From NCBI GenBank assembly GCA_963700925.1, contig OY969553.1, forward strand, positions 372,001 to 436,000: DNA of 64,000 bases, in the 5' to 3' direction. Made by a program: the position numbers and the translations under genes. This DNA comes from CAWJMD01 sp963700925 (GTDB lineage Bacteria; Actinomycetota; Actinomycetes; Actinomycetales; CAWJMD01). Under the pieces are notes generated by a model that was not told where the DNA came from, ran no database searches, and saw only the letters and a list, made by a program, of their open reading frames with translations. Every line of letters starts with the position of its first letter. Positions within the stretch are counted from its first letter, which is position 1. Positions 53,876 through 62,325 of this stretch are shown here, one piece after another.

Positions 53876-56610
53876 CAGCCCTCCGTCCCGGCCACGGGGA
53901 GTGTAAAGGAGAACGTCGCGCCGTCCCCGGGAACGCTGGTGGCCCAGAGCCTTCCACCGAGCCTGTTGATGATCTCGCGGCTGATCGGCAGGCCGAGGCC
54001 GGTACCCGGCGGCCGGTTGCGGTGCGTGTCGCCGCCCTGCTGGAACTTGTCGAAGATGACGCCCTGGTCGGCCTCCGGGATGCCGGGGCCGTTGTCATGG
54101 ACGTCCACGCGCGCGTGACCGTTGGCGATCCCGACCTCCACCCGCACCTGTCCGTCGGTCGGGTCGGCGAACTTCACCGCGTTGCCCAGAAGGTTGAGCA
54201 TCACCTGCACGACCCGGTCCCGGTCCGCGGCGACCGGCGGCATCGACGGGGGCACGCTGATGTCGAGGCGGACACCCGAGTCCCGGAACAGCTGTGCGGT
54301 GGCGTCGGTCGAGGCCGTGACCACGTCGCGCAGGTCGATCGGCCCGACCAGCCACTCCCCCGAGCCGGACTCCAGCTTGGACAGGTCGAGCACCTGGTTG
54401 ATGAGGCGGGTGAGTCGCTCCGTCTCGTCGACGATGGGCTGCAGGAAGCGGTGCTGCTCGTCGGTGTCCAGGTCGGGGTTGTCGATGAGGATCTCGGAGA
54501 ACGCCCGGATCGACGTGAGTGGCGTCCGCAGCTCGTGGGTCACGGTGGACATGAAGTCGTCCTTGAGCCGGTCGAGCTCCTGCAGCCGCTCGTTCGCTTG
54601 CCTCAGCTCGGCGGTGGCTTCTTCGAGCTGCTGCGACTTCCGTTCCAGCGCATGGCTGTACGCGCGCACTTGCGACGCCTCGTCGAGGATCTCCAGCACC
54701 TCGCTCATCCCGAGGGGCTCCTCGGTGACGACCGACGAGACCATCACGCGGGCCGATGCCGACCCGACCGAACCGGCCAGCATCGTCTCGACGTGCTGGA
54801 TGAGCTCGACGTCCGCCGCGGCGCTCGGAGTCACGTCGGCATCGGTGCTGGACGCGTAGGCGGCCAGCGCGTCGTGCGCGCCCTGCGGCCCGACGAAACG
54901 CTCCAGCAGGCCACGCAGCGCCCCGACGGTCGCCGATCCGCGCCAGAGCGGGGTGTCGGGCTGCCCCGACTGCCGCTGCATCGCGTCGACGAAGACGGCG
55001 GCCTGGACGTGCTCCACCGGACCGCGCCGACCGGACAGGGAGACGACGACGAAGAGCCCGACGTTGACGAGCATGCTCCAGACCATCGCGTGGCTGACGC
55101 GGTCGAGGCCCTCGAGCCCGAAGAGGGCGTACGGGGCGAGCAGCTCGATGCCGAAGGGCCCCTCGAGAGGGATGGACCGCGGCAGCCAGCCCGACTCGGA
55201 GAAGGACGGCAGCAGGAGCGTGTAGCCCCAGACGACGATGCCGGCCATCAGGCCCGCGACGGCACCGGCCTTCGTCGCGCCCTTCCAGTACAGGCCGCCG
55301 AGGACGGCTGGGGCGAACTGCGCGACGGCGGCGAAGGACACCAGGCCGATCTGCACGAGCCCGAGGGCGTCAGCGGCGACCCGGAAGTAGACGAAGCCCA
55401 GCAGGAGCAGGCCGACGATGGTCACCCGTCGCACCACGAGCACCAGGCGGCCGAGGTCGCGGCGCCCACGCAGCGCGGTGCGGCTGCGGAGAAGGAGAGG
55501 CATCGCGAGGGAGTTGGAGACCATCGTCGACAGCGCGATCGTCTCGACGATGACCATGCCGGTGGCCGCCGACAGACCGCCGACGAAGACGACGAGGGAC
55601 AGCAGGTGCTGCTGGTCGGCCATCGGCAGCGCGAGCACGAAGGTGTCGGCGTCCGCACCCCCCTCGCCGAACGTCAGCAGGCCGCCCAGCGTGATCGGCA
55701 GCACGAAGATGTTGATCAGCAGGAGGTACAGCGGGAACACCCACATCGCGGTCCGGACGTGGCGCTCGTCCACGTTCTCGACCACCGAAACCTGCCACTG
55801 CCGTGGGAGCAGCAGGAAGGCAAGCATCGACAGGACAGTGAGCCAGAAGAAGGTGCCGTAGCCGGTCGTGGCGCGCAGCGTGAACAGCTCGGCGAGCTCC
55901 GGCTGCCGTGCGGCCCGACCCACGATGTCTGAGAACCCGTCGAAGAGAACGAAAGTCACCCAGAAGCCCACCGCCAGGAAGGCAACGAGCTTGACCAGGG
56001 ACTCGAACGCGATCGCCGCCACCATCCCCTCGTGACGCTCGGTCGCGTCGAGGTGGCGGGTGCCGAACACGATGGTGAACGCGGCCAGCACCAGCGCCGC
56101 GTAGAGGGCGGTGTCCTGCAGGATCGGGACGGTGTCCGTGACCCCCGTCCCCACCGGAGTCGAGTCCCCGCGCAGGATCGTGAAGGTGGTCGAGATCGCC
56201 TTCAGCTGCAAGGCGATGTACGGGATCAGGCCGAGCACGGCGATGATCGTGACCAGCCCGCCGAGGAACTGGCTCTTGCCGTAGCGCGACGAGACGAAGT
56301 CGGCGAGCGACGTGATGCGGTCGCGTTTGCAGATCCGGATGATCTTGCGCAGCACGACCCACCACAGGGTGACCACGACCAGCGGCCCGAGGTAGATGGG
56401 AAGCCAGGCGATCCCGCCCTTCGACGCACTGCCGACGCTGCCGTAGTACGTCCACGACGTGGCGTAGACGGCGATCGACAGCGCGTAGATGTAGCCGTTG
56501 CTGATGATGCTGCGGCCACGGTCGGCGCGCCGGTCCCCGTAGTAGGCGATGGCGAACAGCAGCCCCAGGTAGGCCATCGAGACCGCGACGACGACCCAGG
56601 TGTCGACCAT
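53875..56610 (-). CDS. CrbS-type sensor: SLC5 sodium/solute symporter fused to a histidine kinase
   Basis: A 911-residue protein. Residues 1-520 are a sodium/solute symporter core with about thirteen helices (VYATSWTYYGSVGSASKGGI, and FAAVAQFAPAVLGGLYWKGA). A linker of about 110 residues and a coiled coil lead to the kinase. His692 lies in the H box HELRTPLTSIRAFSEIL. The ATPase domain has LLGNAVKFADP (N box), DNGPGIPEAD and PPGTGLGLPISREI. CrbS proteins of Proteobacteria use this layout to control acetate utilisation; the ligand here is not known. It starts one base after the small membrane protein's stop and overlaps the regulator gene. Confidence 0.95.
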   Translation of the reverse strand: MVDTWVVVAVSMAYLGLLFAIAYYGDRRADRGRSIISNGYIYALSIAVYATSWTYYGSVGSASKGGIAWLPIYLGPLVVVTLWWVVLRKIIRICKRDRITSLADFVSSRYGKSQFLGGLVTIIAVLGLIPYIALQLKAISTTFTILRGDSTPVGTGVTDTVPILQDTALYAALVLAAFTIVFGTRHLDATERHEGMVAAIAFESLVKLVAFLAVGFWVTFVLFDGFSDIVGRAARQPELAELFTLRATTGYGTFFWLTVLSMLAFLLLPRQWQVSVVENVDERHVRTAMWVFPLYLLLINIFVLPITLGGLLTFGEGGADADTFVLALPMADQQHLLSLVVFVGGLSAATGMVIVETIALSTMVSNSLAMPLLLRSRTALRGRRDLGRLVLVVRRVTIVGLLLLGFVYFRVAADALGLVQIGLVSFAAVAQFAPAVLGGLYWKGATKAGAVAGLMAGIVVWGYTLLLPSFSESGWLPRSIPLEGPFGIELLAPYALFGLEGLDRVSHAMVWSMLVNVGLFVVVSLSGRRGPVEHVQAAVFVDAMQRQSGQPDTPLWRGSATVGALRGLLERFVGPQGAHDALAAYASSTDADVTPSAAADVELIQHVETMLAGSVGSASARVMVSSVVTEEPLGMSEVLEILDEASQVRAYSHALERKSQQLEEATAELRQANERLQELDRLKDDFMSTVTHELRTPLTSIRAFSEILIDNPDLDTDEQHRFLQPIVDETERLTRLINQVLDLSKLESGSGEWLVGPIDLRDVVTASTDATAQLFRDSGVRLDISVPPSMPPVAADRDRVVQVMLNLLGNAVKFADPTDGQVRVEVGIANGHARVDVHDNGPGIPEADQGVIFDKFQQGGDTHRNRPPGTGLGLPISREIINRLGGRLWATSVPGDGATFSFTLPVAGTEG

Positions 56611-56611
56611 C

Positions 56612-56803
56612 TCAGCGGTCCCGCATGGTCAGCCCTACCAGGGCGATGAGCGCACCCCAGGCGACGAACACGTACAGCCAGACCAGCGGGACGCCGAGCA
56701 CGATGACGTTCACGTCGAACAGACGCAGCAGCGGGTAGTTGAACAGCAGGAACGCCAGCACGGCCAGGGCGACGAGACGTGCGCTCGTCCGCTGCTCGCT
56801 CAC
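56612..56803 (-). CDS. Small two-helix membrane protein upstream of the SLC5 sensor
   Basis: A 63-residue protein with two hydrophobic segments (LVALAVLAFLLFNYPLLRLF and VPLVWLYVFVAWGALIALVG) joined by a short loop and ending in TMRDR. Small two-helix proteins (DUF485/DUF3311/YhdT-like) often precede SLC5 symporter genes and probably assist them. GTG at 56801-56803 gives VSEQRTSARL; the stop is one base from the symporter-kinase start. Confidence 0.82.
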   Translation of the reverse strand: MSEQRTSARLVALAVLAFLLFNYPLLRLFDVNVIVLGVPLVWLYVFVAWGALIALVGLTMRDR

Positions 56804-56828
56804 CGTCGAACCGCCTTCACGTCAGACA

Positions 56829-57887
56829 TCACGTCACCGTATGGGTCGCGTACCGGCTGGCGGTGATCTGCTGCACGACTCGCACCGCGCGAATCGCGGC
56901 ACGCAGCCTGAGCAGGTCGGCAGGCGACAGCCCGTCGACCGCTACGCGGTTGTCGACCGCGACTTCTCGCCTCACCTGCTCGACCTGGTGCCGTAGGCGC
57001 AACTCGGTCAGCAACCGGTAGGCGTCCGTGAGCTGTTCGACCGCCGAAGAGCTGAGCCGCCCCGCGTCGCCGGCGGCCTGCAGCCTGAGCACGGTCGTGC
57101 GAGCGCCGGATCCCGCTGCGAGCGCGTACAGGCGCGCCAGCAGGACGATCGCGGCGGTGCCGGCGCGCTTGACGTCCAGGTGGCCCTCGTCGGTGCGCAT
57201 GCTGCCGAACCGTCCCCGGGGCGGCTTGAAAGCCACGGCCGCCCGTGCCATCTGCACCACGAACACGCCGCGCTGCCCTCCGCGGACGAGGATGTCGTCG
57301 AGACTGCTGACGTCCAGGACTCCATGCACCGGCCGCACGTCGAGGAACACCTCTGCCTTGAGCAGTGCGGCAGGGAGCGGGTGGTCGACCCAGCGCTGGA
57401 AGTGCTCCACGAACGTGCCCAAGGGGTGTGACCACTCGGTGGCCATGTAGCCGCCGGTGCAGCGGGGGATGCCGGCGCGGGCCAGTGCGTCGACCACGAG
57501 CGTCGCGAGCCGGCCGAAGTACGCCTCCACGTCCGCGTCGGCCGGACGTGGACCGCCGTACGCGAGAGCACTGTCCTGGTCGCTGGAGAGCACCTGCTCG
57601 CCCCGTCCGTGCGACCCGAGGGCCAGCCACGCGTACGCGCACGGCGGTGGGCCCAGCCGGAGCTCGGCGAGGTCCAGGACACGAGAGGTGAGGACGTCGT
57701 TGACACCGGCCACCACCTGCGTCACCTGGAGTGCGTCGACGCCGTCGTCGAGCAGGCGTGCGGTCGACTCGGTCAGCTCTCGGCAGTAGCCGTCCAGCGC
57801 CTCGAGACGGTCGATGGACGGGAGGTCGCGCACGAGCGCGAGGGGGCTGCGTACCTGCTCCGCCAGCTCCACGGCGATCGACCTCAC
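56829..57887 (-). CDS. DUF294 nucleotidyltransferase-like protein (GlnD-related)
   Basis: A 352-residue protein. An N-terminal helical region of about 80 residues precedes the nucleotidyltransferase motif LGSHGRGEQVLSSDQDSAL (GS and D-x-D, the metal-binding residues). The C-terminal DUF294 helical domain includes RAGTAAIVLLARLYALAAG. Most family members carry cyclic-nucleotide or CBS domains in front; none is present here. The nucleotide transferred, and the acceptor, are unknown. It lies 25 bp before the small membrane gene and 27 bp after the lipoprotein gene, so it belongs to the CrbS-type operon. Confidence 0.9.
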   Translation of the reverse strand: MRSIAVELAEQVRSPLALVRDLPSIDRLEALDGYCRELTESTARLLDDGVDALQVTQVVAGVNDVLTSRVLDLAELRLGPPPCAYAWLALGSHGRGEQVLSSDQDSALAYGGPRPADADVEAYFGRLATLVVDALARAGIPRCTGGYMATEWSHPLGTFVEHFQRWVDHPLPAALLKAEVFLDVRPVHGVLDVSSLDDILVRGGQRGVFVVQMARAAVAFKPPRGRFGSMRTDEGHLDVKRAGTAAIVLLARLYALAAGSGARTTVLRLQAAGDAGRLSSSAVEQLTDAYRLLTELRLRHQVEQVRREVAVDNRVAVDGLSPADLLRLRAAIRAVRVVQQITASRYATHTVT

Positions 57888-57914
57888 TCGTCAGTGGCTG
57901 TCCCCCGCGGTCGC

Positions 57915-58028
57915 CTAGTAGCCGCCGCCGCCTCCGCCGCCGTCACCACCGGGGCAGCCGGTCAGCAAGAGCGCCAGGCTGACGCCGGCCACGACCCACT
58001 CCCATCGGATCCGGTGGAAGGCATGCAT
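57915..58028 (-). CDS. Tiny glycine-rich lipoprotein, 37 aa
   Basis: From ATG at 58026-58028 the frame reads MHAFHRIRWEWVVAG, then a hydrophobic segment VSLALLLTGC and a mature tail of Pro, Gly and Asp ending GGGGGY. LTGC is a complete lipobox, with the lipidated Cys at residue 25, leaving a 13-residue mature peptide. GAGGAGG sits seven to nine bases before the ATG. It lies 27 bp before the DUF294 gene on the same strand, so it may be the first gene of the CrbS-type operon. No homologue is claimed. Confidence 0.7.
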   Translation of the reverse strand: MHAFHRIRWEWVVAGVSLALLLTGCPGGDGGGGGGGY

Positions 58029-58269
58029 CGGGACCTCCTCGGGCGGGCAGACCGAACACTCGAACGGTCCCACTCAGGCGGCCCCGGCGCCAGCCTTCGG
58101 ACTCCTCACAGGACAGATGAGTTCTTGGTGATCCTGCGGTCGTATCTGCAGAGGCACCCACCCCCTCTGTACATCAAGAGCACGTCGCGGTGAACCGATC
58201 GCAGCTCGTAGCCGTGTAGATGAAGTCAGCAGCACAACAGCCGGCAGTCAGCCCGAAGGGAGCAGGACA

Positions 58270-58473
58270 ATGTGGGACACGCAGCAGCACACGACAACGC
58301 TTCACCTCTCGCACGACATCCCGTGCCCCGCCTGCGGCCACGGGCGGCACTCCTACCTGCCCTGCTCGACCGAGTGCCGGTGCCCGGCACAGCCGGTCCC
58401 GGGCTACCACGAGACCGCGGGACGCGACCTGGTCGACTCAATGGTTGGCTCAGGCCTCTCCCTCGTCGCCTGA
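58270..58473 (+). CDS. Small cysteine-rich protein, 67 aa
   Basis: The product MWDTQQHTTTLHLSHDIP is followed by CPACGHGRHSYLPCSTECRC, with Cys-x2-Cys and further Cys/His residues that suggest a zinc knuckle. The last third (HETAGRDLVDSMVGSGLSLV) is unremarkable. GGGAGCAGG before the ATG is a fair ribosome-binding site. It is divergent from the operon at 57915-58028 across about 240 bp in which I see no other gene. I do not recognise a family. Confidence 0.65.
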   Translation: MWDTQQHTTTLHLSHDIPCPACGHGRHSYLPCSTECRCPAQPVPGYHETAGRDLVDSMVGSGLSLVA

Positions 58474-58579
58474 CCAGACACCGCAGGTCGCCCCACCCCC
58501 ACAGATCCCCTCCGAACGCGCCAGTGGCCGTAGCGACGAGTCGCTACGGCCACGGGCACTCGATCTGGGAGCTGTGGGG

Positions 58580-60097
58580 TCAGTTCCCGGCGCGTGCCCT
58601 CGCAACGGTCTGCTTGAAGGCCTCCAGCCGGTCACCGCTCAGCTTCCAGTCGATGCCCTCGCGGTTGTTGACGCTCGAGTTGTAGATCGCTGCGAAGACG
58701 TACCGGTCGTCGGCCAGGATCGCGTTGCCAGCGGCGGTGATGGATGCAGCATCCACGCCGTTGTACTCGCCAATGCCGAGGCGTGTGACACCCACGCGGT
58801 CAGCCCAGGCCGACATCCCTCTGATCTTCACGCCGGCGTTCTCGCCGGGAGCAGAGGCGTCGCCGCCCTGGTAGGTGTCTGAGGCGACGACCTCGGACAC
58901 GCTCAGGACGTTGGCGGGCAGCCATGCGTTGATCTCGGCATCGGTGTAGCCCATGTTGGTCTCGCTGAACCAGAACCCGTTCACGATCGGTCCGGCGTCG
59001 ACGTTGCTCGGCGCGCCCAGGATCGGCAGCGCGTGTCGCATCATCGCCGCGTAGTCGGCGGGGGTGCCGTCACCGGTCGGCTCGTGGTGAAGGGTCACGA
59101 AGACCTGGCCGGGGATCGCGTCGAGCCTGGTGGTCAGGGCCCTCAGCTGGCTGTCGTACGCGCCACTACCGGTACCGGCCCAGTCGTTGGACGGCACCTT
59201 GAAGGACAGGATCGGCATCCGGCCGGCGTTCACCTCGGAGATCGCCAGGTTGATCCCGGAGTCGGGACTGCCCAGGTCGTCGAAGATGCGGCGGCTGTCG
59301 ACACCACCGGTCGCGGCCAGGCTGCTGTTCCACTCGGAAACAGGGGTGGCCATTCCGATCTGGACTCCGTTGGGGACCGGCGTCGGGGTCGGGGTCGGGG
59401 TGGGAGTCGGGGTGGGAGTCGGCGTCGGGGTCGGCGTCGGGGTCGGCGTCGGGGTCGGGGTTGGGGTCGGCGTCGGGGTCGGGGTCGGGGTCGGAGTGTT
59501 CACCGTGTAGGTGAGCACCAGGCGCGGTGCGCCAGCGCCGGCCTCCTTGGAAACGAGCTCAGCCGTCCCCGCGGGAGTGGTGAGACCGAACGCCTCCGTT
59601 GTGCCAGGCGTGACGGCCGTCCGCACATCGAAGGACAGGGTCCTTGCAGCGCTGGTCGACGTGACCGACGCGACGGTGGTCGTTGCCGAGACGTTCTTGT
59701 AGGTCACGGTTGCCTCGCGCCACGTGGACGATGAGAGCCGCCGCAGGTCCATCCGCGCCGGCAGGCTACGCGCACTGGTGAACTCGAGCTTGGCAGCGCT
59801 CAGGACGCCACCGGCTGGCGCGGCCGGGACGCTGAACTTCACCAGGCCGAGCTTGGTGGTGCCGCTGACCTGGCTCGCCACGACCTTCGCGAGAGTGCCG
59901 TGGTTCGCGTTGGGGAAGGCGGACGTGACGTGGGCGTCGTCGCTCGACGCGACCGTCACGGTCGAGGTGGTGGCGTTGACGGTGGACGGCGCTGCCGTCG
60001 CGGGGACCGCGGCGAGCAGCGCGCTGCCCACCACTGTGGAGAGTGCGAGGGCTGAAAGCGCCAGGCAGGCGCTGCGTGTGTTGTTTGGGGGGGACAT
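58580..60097 (-). CDS. Secreted modular glycosidase: DNRLRE/CBM96-like domain, Thr-Pro linker, GH26-like catalytic domain
   Basis: A 505-residue exported protein. The signal peptide (residues 1-36) ends ATAAPS. The DNRLRE-like domain, about 45-190, starts VASSDDAHVTSAFPN and contains LGLVKFSVPAAP. A linker of about twenty Thr-Pro pairs (about 200-240) follows. The C-terminal TIM-barrel-like domain has SFKVPSNDW, FVTLHHEPTGDGT (candidate acid/base Glu) and GIGEYNGVD (candidate nucleophile Glu), as in GH26 mannanases and relatives. It probably degrades an extracellular beta-glycan. GGAG lies eight bases before the ATG. Confidence 0.85.
   Translation of the reverse strand: MSPPNNTRSACLALSALALSTVVGSALLAAVPATAAPSTVNATTSTVTVASSDDAHVTSAFPNANHGTLAKVVASQVSGTTKLGLVKFSVPAAPAGGVLSAAKLEFTSARSLPARMDLRRLSSSTWREATVTYKNVSATTTVASVTSTSAARTLSFDVRTAVTPGTTEAFGLTTPAGTAELVSKEAGAGAPRLVLTYTVNTPTPTPTPTPTPTPTPTPTPTPTPTPTPTPTPTPTPTPTPVPNGVQIGMATPVSEWNSSLAATGGVDSRRIFDDLGSPDSGINLAISEVNAGRMPILSFKVPSNDWAGTGSGAYDSQLRALTTRLDAIPGQVFVTLHHEPTGDGTPADYAAMMRHALPILGAPSNVDAGPIVNGFWFSETNMGYTDAEINAWLPANVLSVSEVVASDTYQGGDASAPGENAGVKIRGMSAWADRVGVTRLGIGEYNGVDAASITAAGNAILADDRYVFAAIYNSSVNNREGIDWKLSGDRLEAFKQTVARARAGN
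59379..59498. repeat. Hexanucleotide repeat encoding a Thr-Pro linker
   Basis: GGGGTC and close variants (GGCGTC, GGAGTC) repeat about twenty times and encode Thr-Pro on the minus strand. Third-base variation shows selection for the dipeptide and not recent slippage alone. Confidence 0.9.
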
Positions 60098-60373
60098 CAG
60101 AGGGGCTCCGGAACCTGGGGGAACTTGCGGGATCTATCTCCCCCGAGGCGTCGTCCTTCCGCCGGAGTCGCTTGAGGTCCGCAGGCCCAAGTGGTCACGG
60201 AAATGACACAACCCCTACGGAGCGTGTTTGCGAGTGCGGGCGGACGCGCCAGAGTGCGGTGGTTTGAGAGCAGCGAAGGCGGCGCTGAGTCACCGCTATG
60301 CCACTGAGGCATGCGCCAGGCCCAGCAGTAGGGATCTACGGACAGACGAGAACGCGGGTCGCTGGACGACAAG
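60098..60373. other. Gene-free region upstream of the secreted glycosidase
   Basis: No frame here looks coding. It should hold the promoter and leader of the minus-strand glycosidase, but no clear -10/-35 pair stands out. A GC hairpin with GGGGGA near 60117 and TCCCCC near 60140 is the only structure seen. Confidence 0.35.
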
Positions 60374-60419
60374 AGAAGAGGCCCGTACCCGCCGGTCACG
60401 GCGGGTACGGGCCTCTTCT
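60374..60419 (-). terminator. Terminator hairpin of sigA
   Basis: A perfect 21-bp stem (60374-60394 with 60399-60419, left arm beginning AGAAGAGGCCCG) around a four-base loop lies ten bases past the sigA stop codon. Confidence 0.85.
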
Positions 60420-60428
60420 GTGGACGGT

Positions 60429-62000
60429 CTAGTCCAGGTAGTCGCGCAGGACCTGCGAGCGAGACGGGTGCCGCAGCTTCGACATCGTCTTGGACTCGAT
60501 CTGGCGGATCCGCTCGCGGGTCACGCCGTAGACCTTGCCGATCTCGTCCAGCGTCTTGGGCTGGCCGTCGGTCAGGCCGAACCGCATCGAGACCACGCCG
60601 GCCTCGCGCTCGGAGAGCGTGTCGAGCACCGAGTGCAGCTGCTCCTGCAGCAGCGTGAACGACACCGCGTCCGCGGGTACCACGGCCTCCGAGTCCTCGA
60701 TCAGGTCGCCGAACTCGCTGTCGCCGTCCTCGCCGAGCGGGGTGTGCAGGGAGATCGGCTCGCGGCCGTACTTCTGCACCTCCACGACCTTCTCCGGGGT
60801 CATGTCGAGCTCCTTGGCGAGCTCCTCCGGAGTGGGCTCGCGCCCGAGGTCCTGCAGCATCTGGCGCTGCACGCGGGCGAGCTTGTTGATGACCTCGACC
60901 ATGTGCACGGGGATGCGGATCGTGCGCGCCTGGTCGGCCATCGCCCGGGTGATCGCCTGCCGGATCCACCAGGTGGCGTACGTGGAGAACTTGAAGCCCT
61001 TGGTGTAGTCGAACTTCTCGACCGCACGGATCAGGCCCAGGTTCCCCTCCTGGATCAGGTCGAGGAACTGCATGCCACGGCCGGTGTAGCGCTTGGCCAG
61101 GGACACCACCAGGCGGAGGTTCGCCTCGAGCAGGTGGTTCTTCGCGCGGCGGCCGTCGTGGGCGATCCACTGCAGCTCACGCTTCGCGGTGGCGCTCATC
61201 TTCGAGCCCGAGTTCAGCTTCTCCTCGGCGAACAGGCCCGCCTCGATCCGCTTCGCGAGCTCGACCTCCTCGCCGGCGTTCAGCAGCGCGACCTTGCCGA
61301 TCTGCTTCAGGTAGTCCTTGACCGGGTCGGCCGTGGCCCCTGCAGTGGCGACCTGGACCGCGGGCGCGTCCTCCTCGTCGTCCTCGGCGAGCGTGAACCC
61401 CTCGTCCTTCTTCGGGCCCTCCTCGGCGACACCCTCGATCTCCTCGGGGGTCTGCGGACCGACCGGTTCCGCAGCCTGCACCTCGGCGGTCTCGTCCACG
61501 TCCGGCTGCGCCTCGGCGGTCGTCGACGCGGCAGCCTTCTTCGCCGGGGCCTTCTTGGTCGGGGCCTTCTTCGCCGCGGTCTTCTTCGTAGGAGCGTCAG
61601 CCTCGGCGGCAGGCGCTGGCTCGGCGGCCTTCTTGGCGGGAGCCTTCGCGGCCGCGGTCTTCGTGGCAGGAGCCTTCTTGGCCACGGCCTTCTTGGCAGG
61701 AGCCTTCTTGGCGCTGGCCTGCTTGGCGGCGGTGGCTACGGTCGTCCGCGCGGAACGCGTGCTCGTCGCGGCGGCGACGCCGACGCCCTGGGCCGGCTCG
61801 ACGACGACGGTGATCCCGGCATCGTCGAGGGCCCGCAGCACGCCGCGCATCCGGGCGATCGGTACCTGCGCCGACTCGCAGGCGTCGCGCAGGTCGGCTG
61901 CCGCCACGAACCCACGCGTGCGGGCAGCCTCGAACAGGCTCTGCAGTGCGGGGTGGGAGACCTCGGGCGGAAGGGGGCGGGAAGACGCAACCGACGACAC
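60429..62000 (-). CDS. sigA: RNA polymerase primary sigma factor
   Basis: A 523-residue group 1 sigma factor. Residues 1-90 form a helical region 1.1-like domain. A Lys/Ala/Pro repeat region (AAKKAPAKK-type, about 90-180) and an acidic stretch, common in actinobacterial SigA/HrdB, follow. Region 1.2 begins DPVKDYLKQIGKVALLNAGE, region 2 has GNLGLIRAVEKFDYTKGFKF and YATWWIRQAITRAMADQART, region 3 RIPVHMVEVINKL, and region 4 ends DEIGKVYGVTRERIRQIESK. GTG at 61998-62000 follows AAAGG. A strong terminator closes the gene. Confidence 0.97.
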   Translation of the reverse strand: MSSVASSRPLPPEVSHPALQSLFEAARTRGFVAAADLRDACESAQVPIARMRGVLRALDDAGITVVVEPAQGVGVAAATSTRSARTTVATAAKQASAKKAPAKKAVAKKAPATKTAAAKAPAKKAAEPAPAAEADAPTKKTAAKKAPTKKAPAKKAAASTTAEAQPDVDETAEVQAAEPVGPQTPEEIEGVAEEGPKKDEGFTLAEDDEEDAPAVQVATAGATADPVKDYLKQIGKVALLNAGEEVELAKRIEAGLFAEEKLNSGSKMSATAKRELQWIAHDGRRAKNHLLEANLRLVVSLAKRYTGRGMQFLDLIQEGNLGLIRAVEKFDYTKGFKFSTYATWWIRQAITRAMADQARTIRIPVHMVEVINKLARVQRQMLQDLGREPTPEELAKELDMTPEKVVEVQKYGREPISLHTPLGEDGDSEFGDLIEDSEAVVPADAVSFTLLQEQLHSVLDTLSEREAGVVSMRFGLTDGQPKTLDEIGKVYGVTRERIRQIESKTMSKLRHPSRSQVLRDYLD

Positions 62001-62325
62001 AGACTGCCTTTCGTCATACGGGGGCTGGGGCTACAACCGGGGTCATGTTCGGAGGGGAACCCCACCGGCACGGGCCGCGACGTCGTCGCGTGGCCGTGGA
62101 CGGCACTGTTCACAACGCTCGTGAGACCCGAACCATGCCCACGGTTTCCGGTCTGCGGGCATGCGGCGGCAAGGGTCTCGTCAAGCACTCCATTGTGACA
62201 TGTGCCCAGCGAGACCTCGAACCAAACCTCCCGCGCGCCGCTGGTCGGCGAGACCGTCGGCCGCGGACGCGTCGCTTCCGTTGTTCGGCGCGGCGTTGTT
62301 CGGCGCGGCGTTGTTCGGCGCGGCG
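62001..62325. other. Gene-free region between sigA and the universal stress gene
   Basis: No coding frame is apparent. The sigA promoter must lie here; TTCGAG and CACAAT on the minus strand, near 62205-62235 and spaced by about 18 bp, are a weak candidate. The right end is the 15-bp tandem repeat at 62281-62325. Confidence 0.35.
62281..62325. repeat. Three perfect 15-bp tandem repeats next to a stop codon
   Basis: TTGTTCGGCGCGGCG occurs three times without change and ends at the base before the TAA stop of the universal stress gene. Confidence 0.9.

Noticed and set aside
60098..60373. Riboswitch (c-di-GMP or c-di-AMP type) upstream of the secreted glycosidase
   Set aside because: The position is suggestive for a wall- or glycan-active gene, but I could not match the conserved cores of either class.
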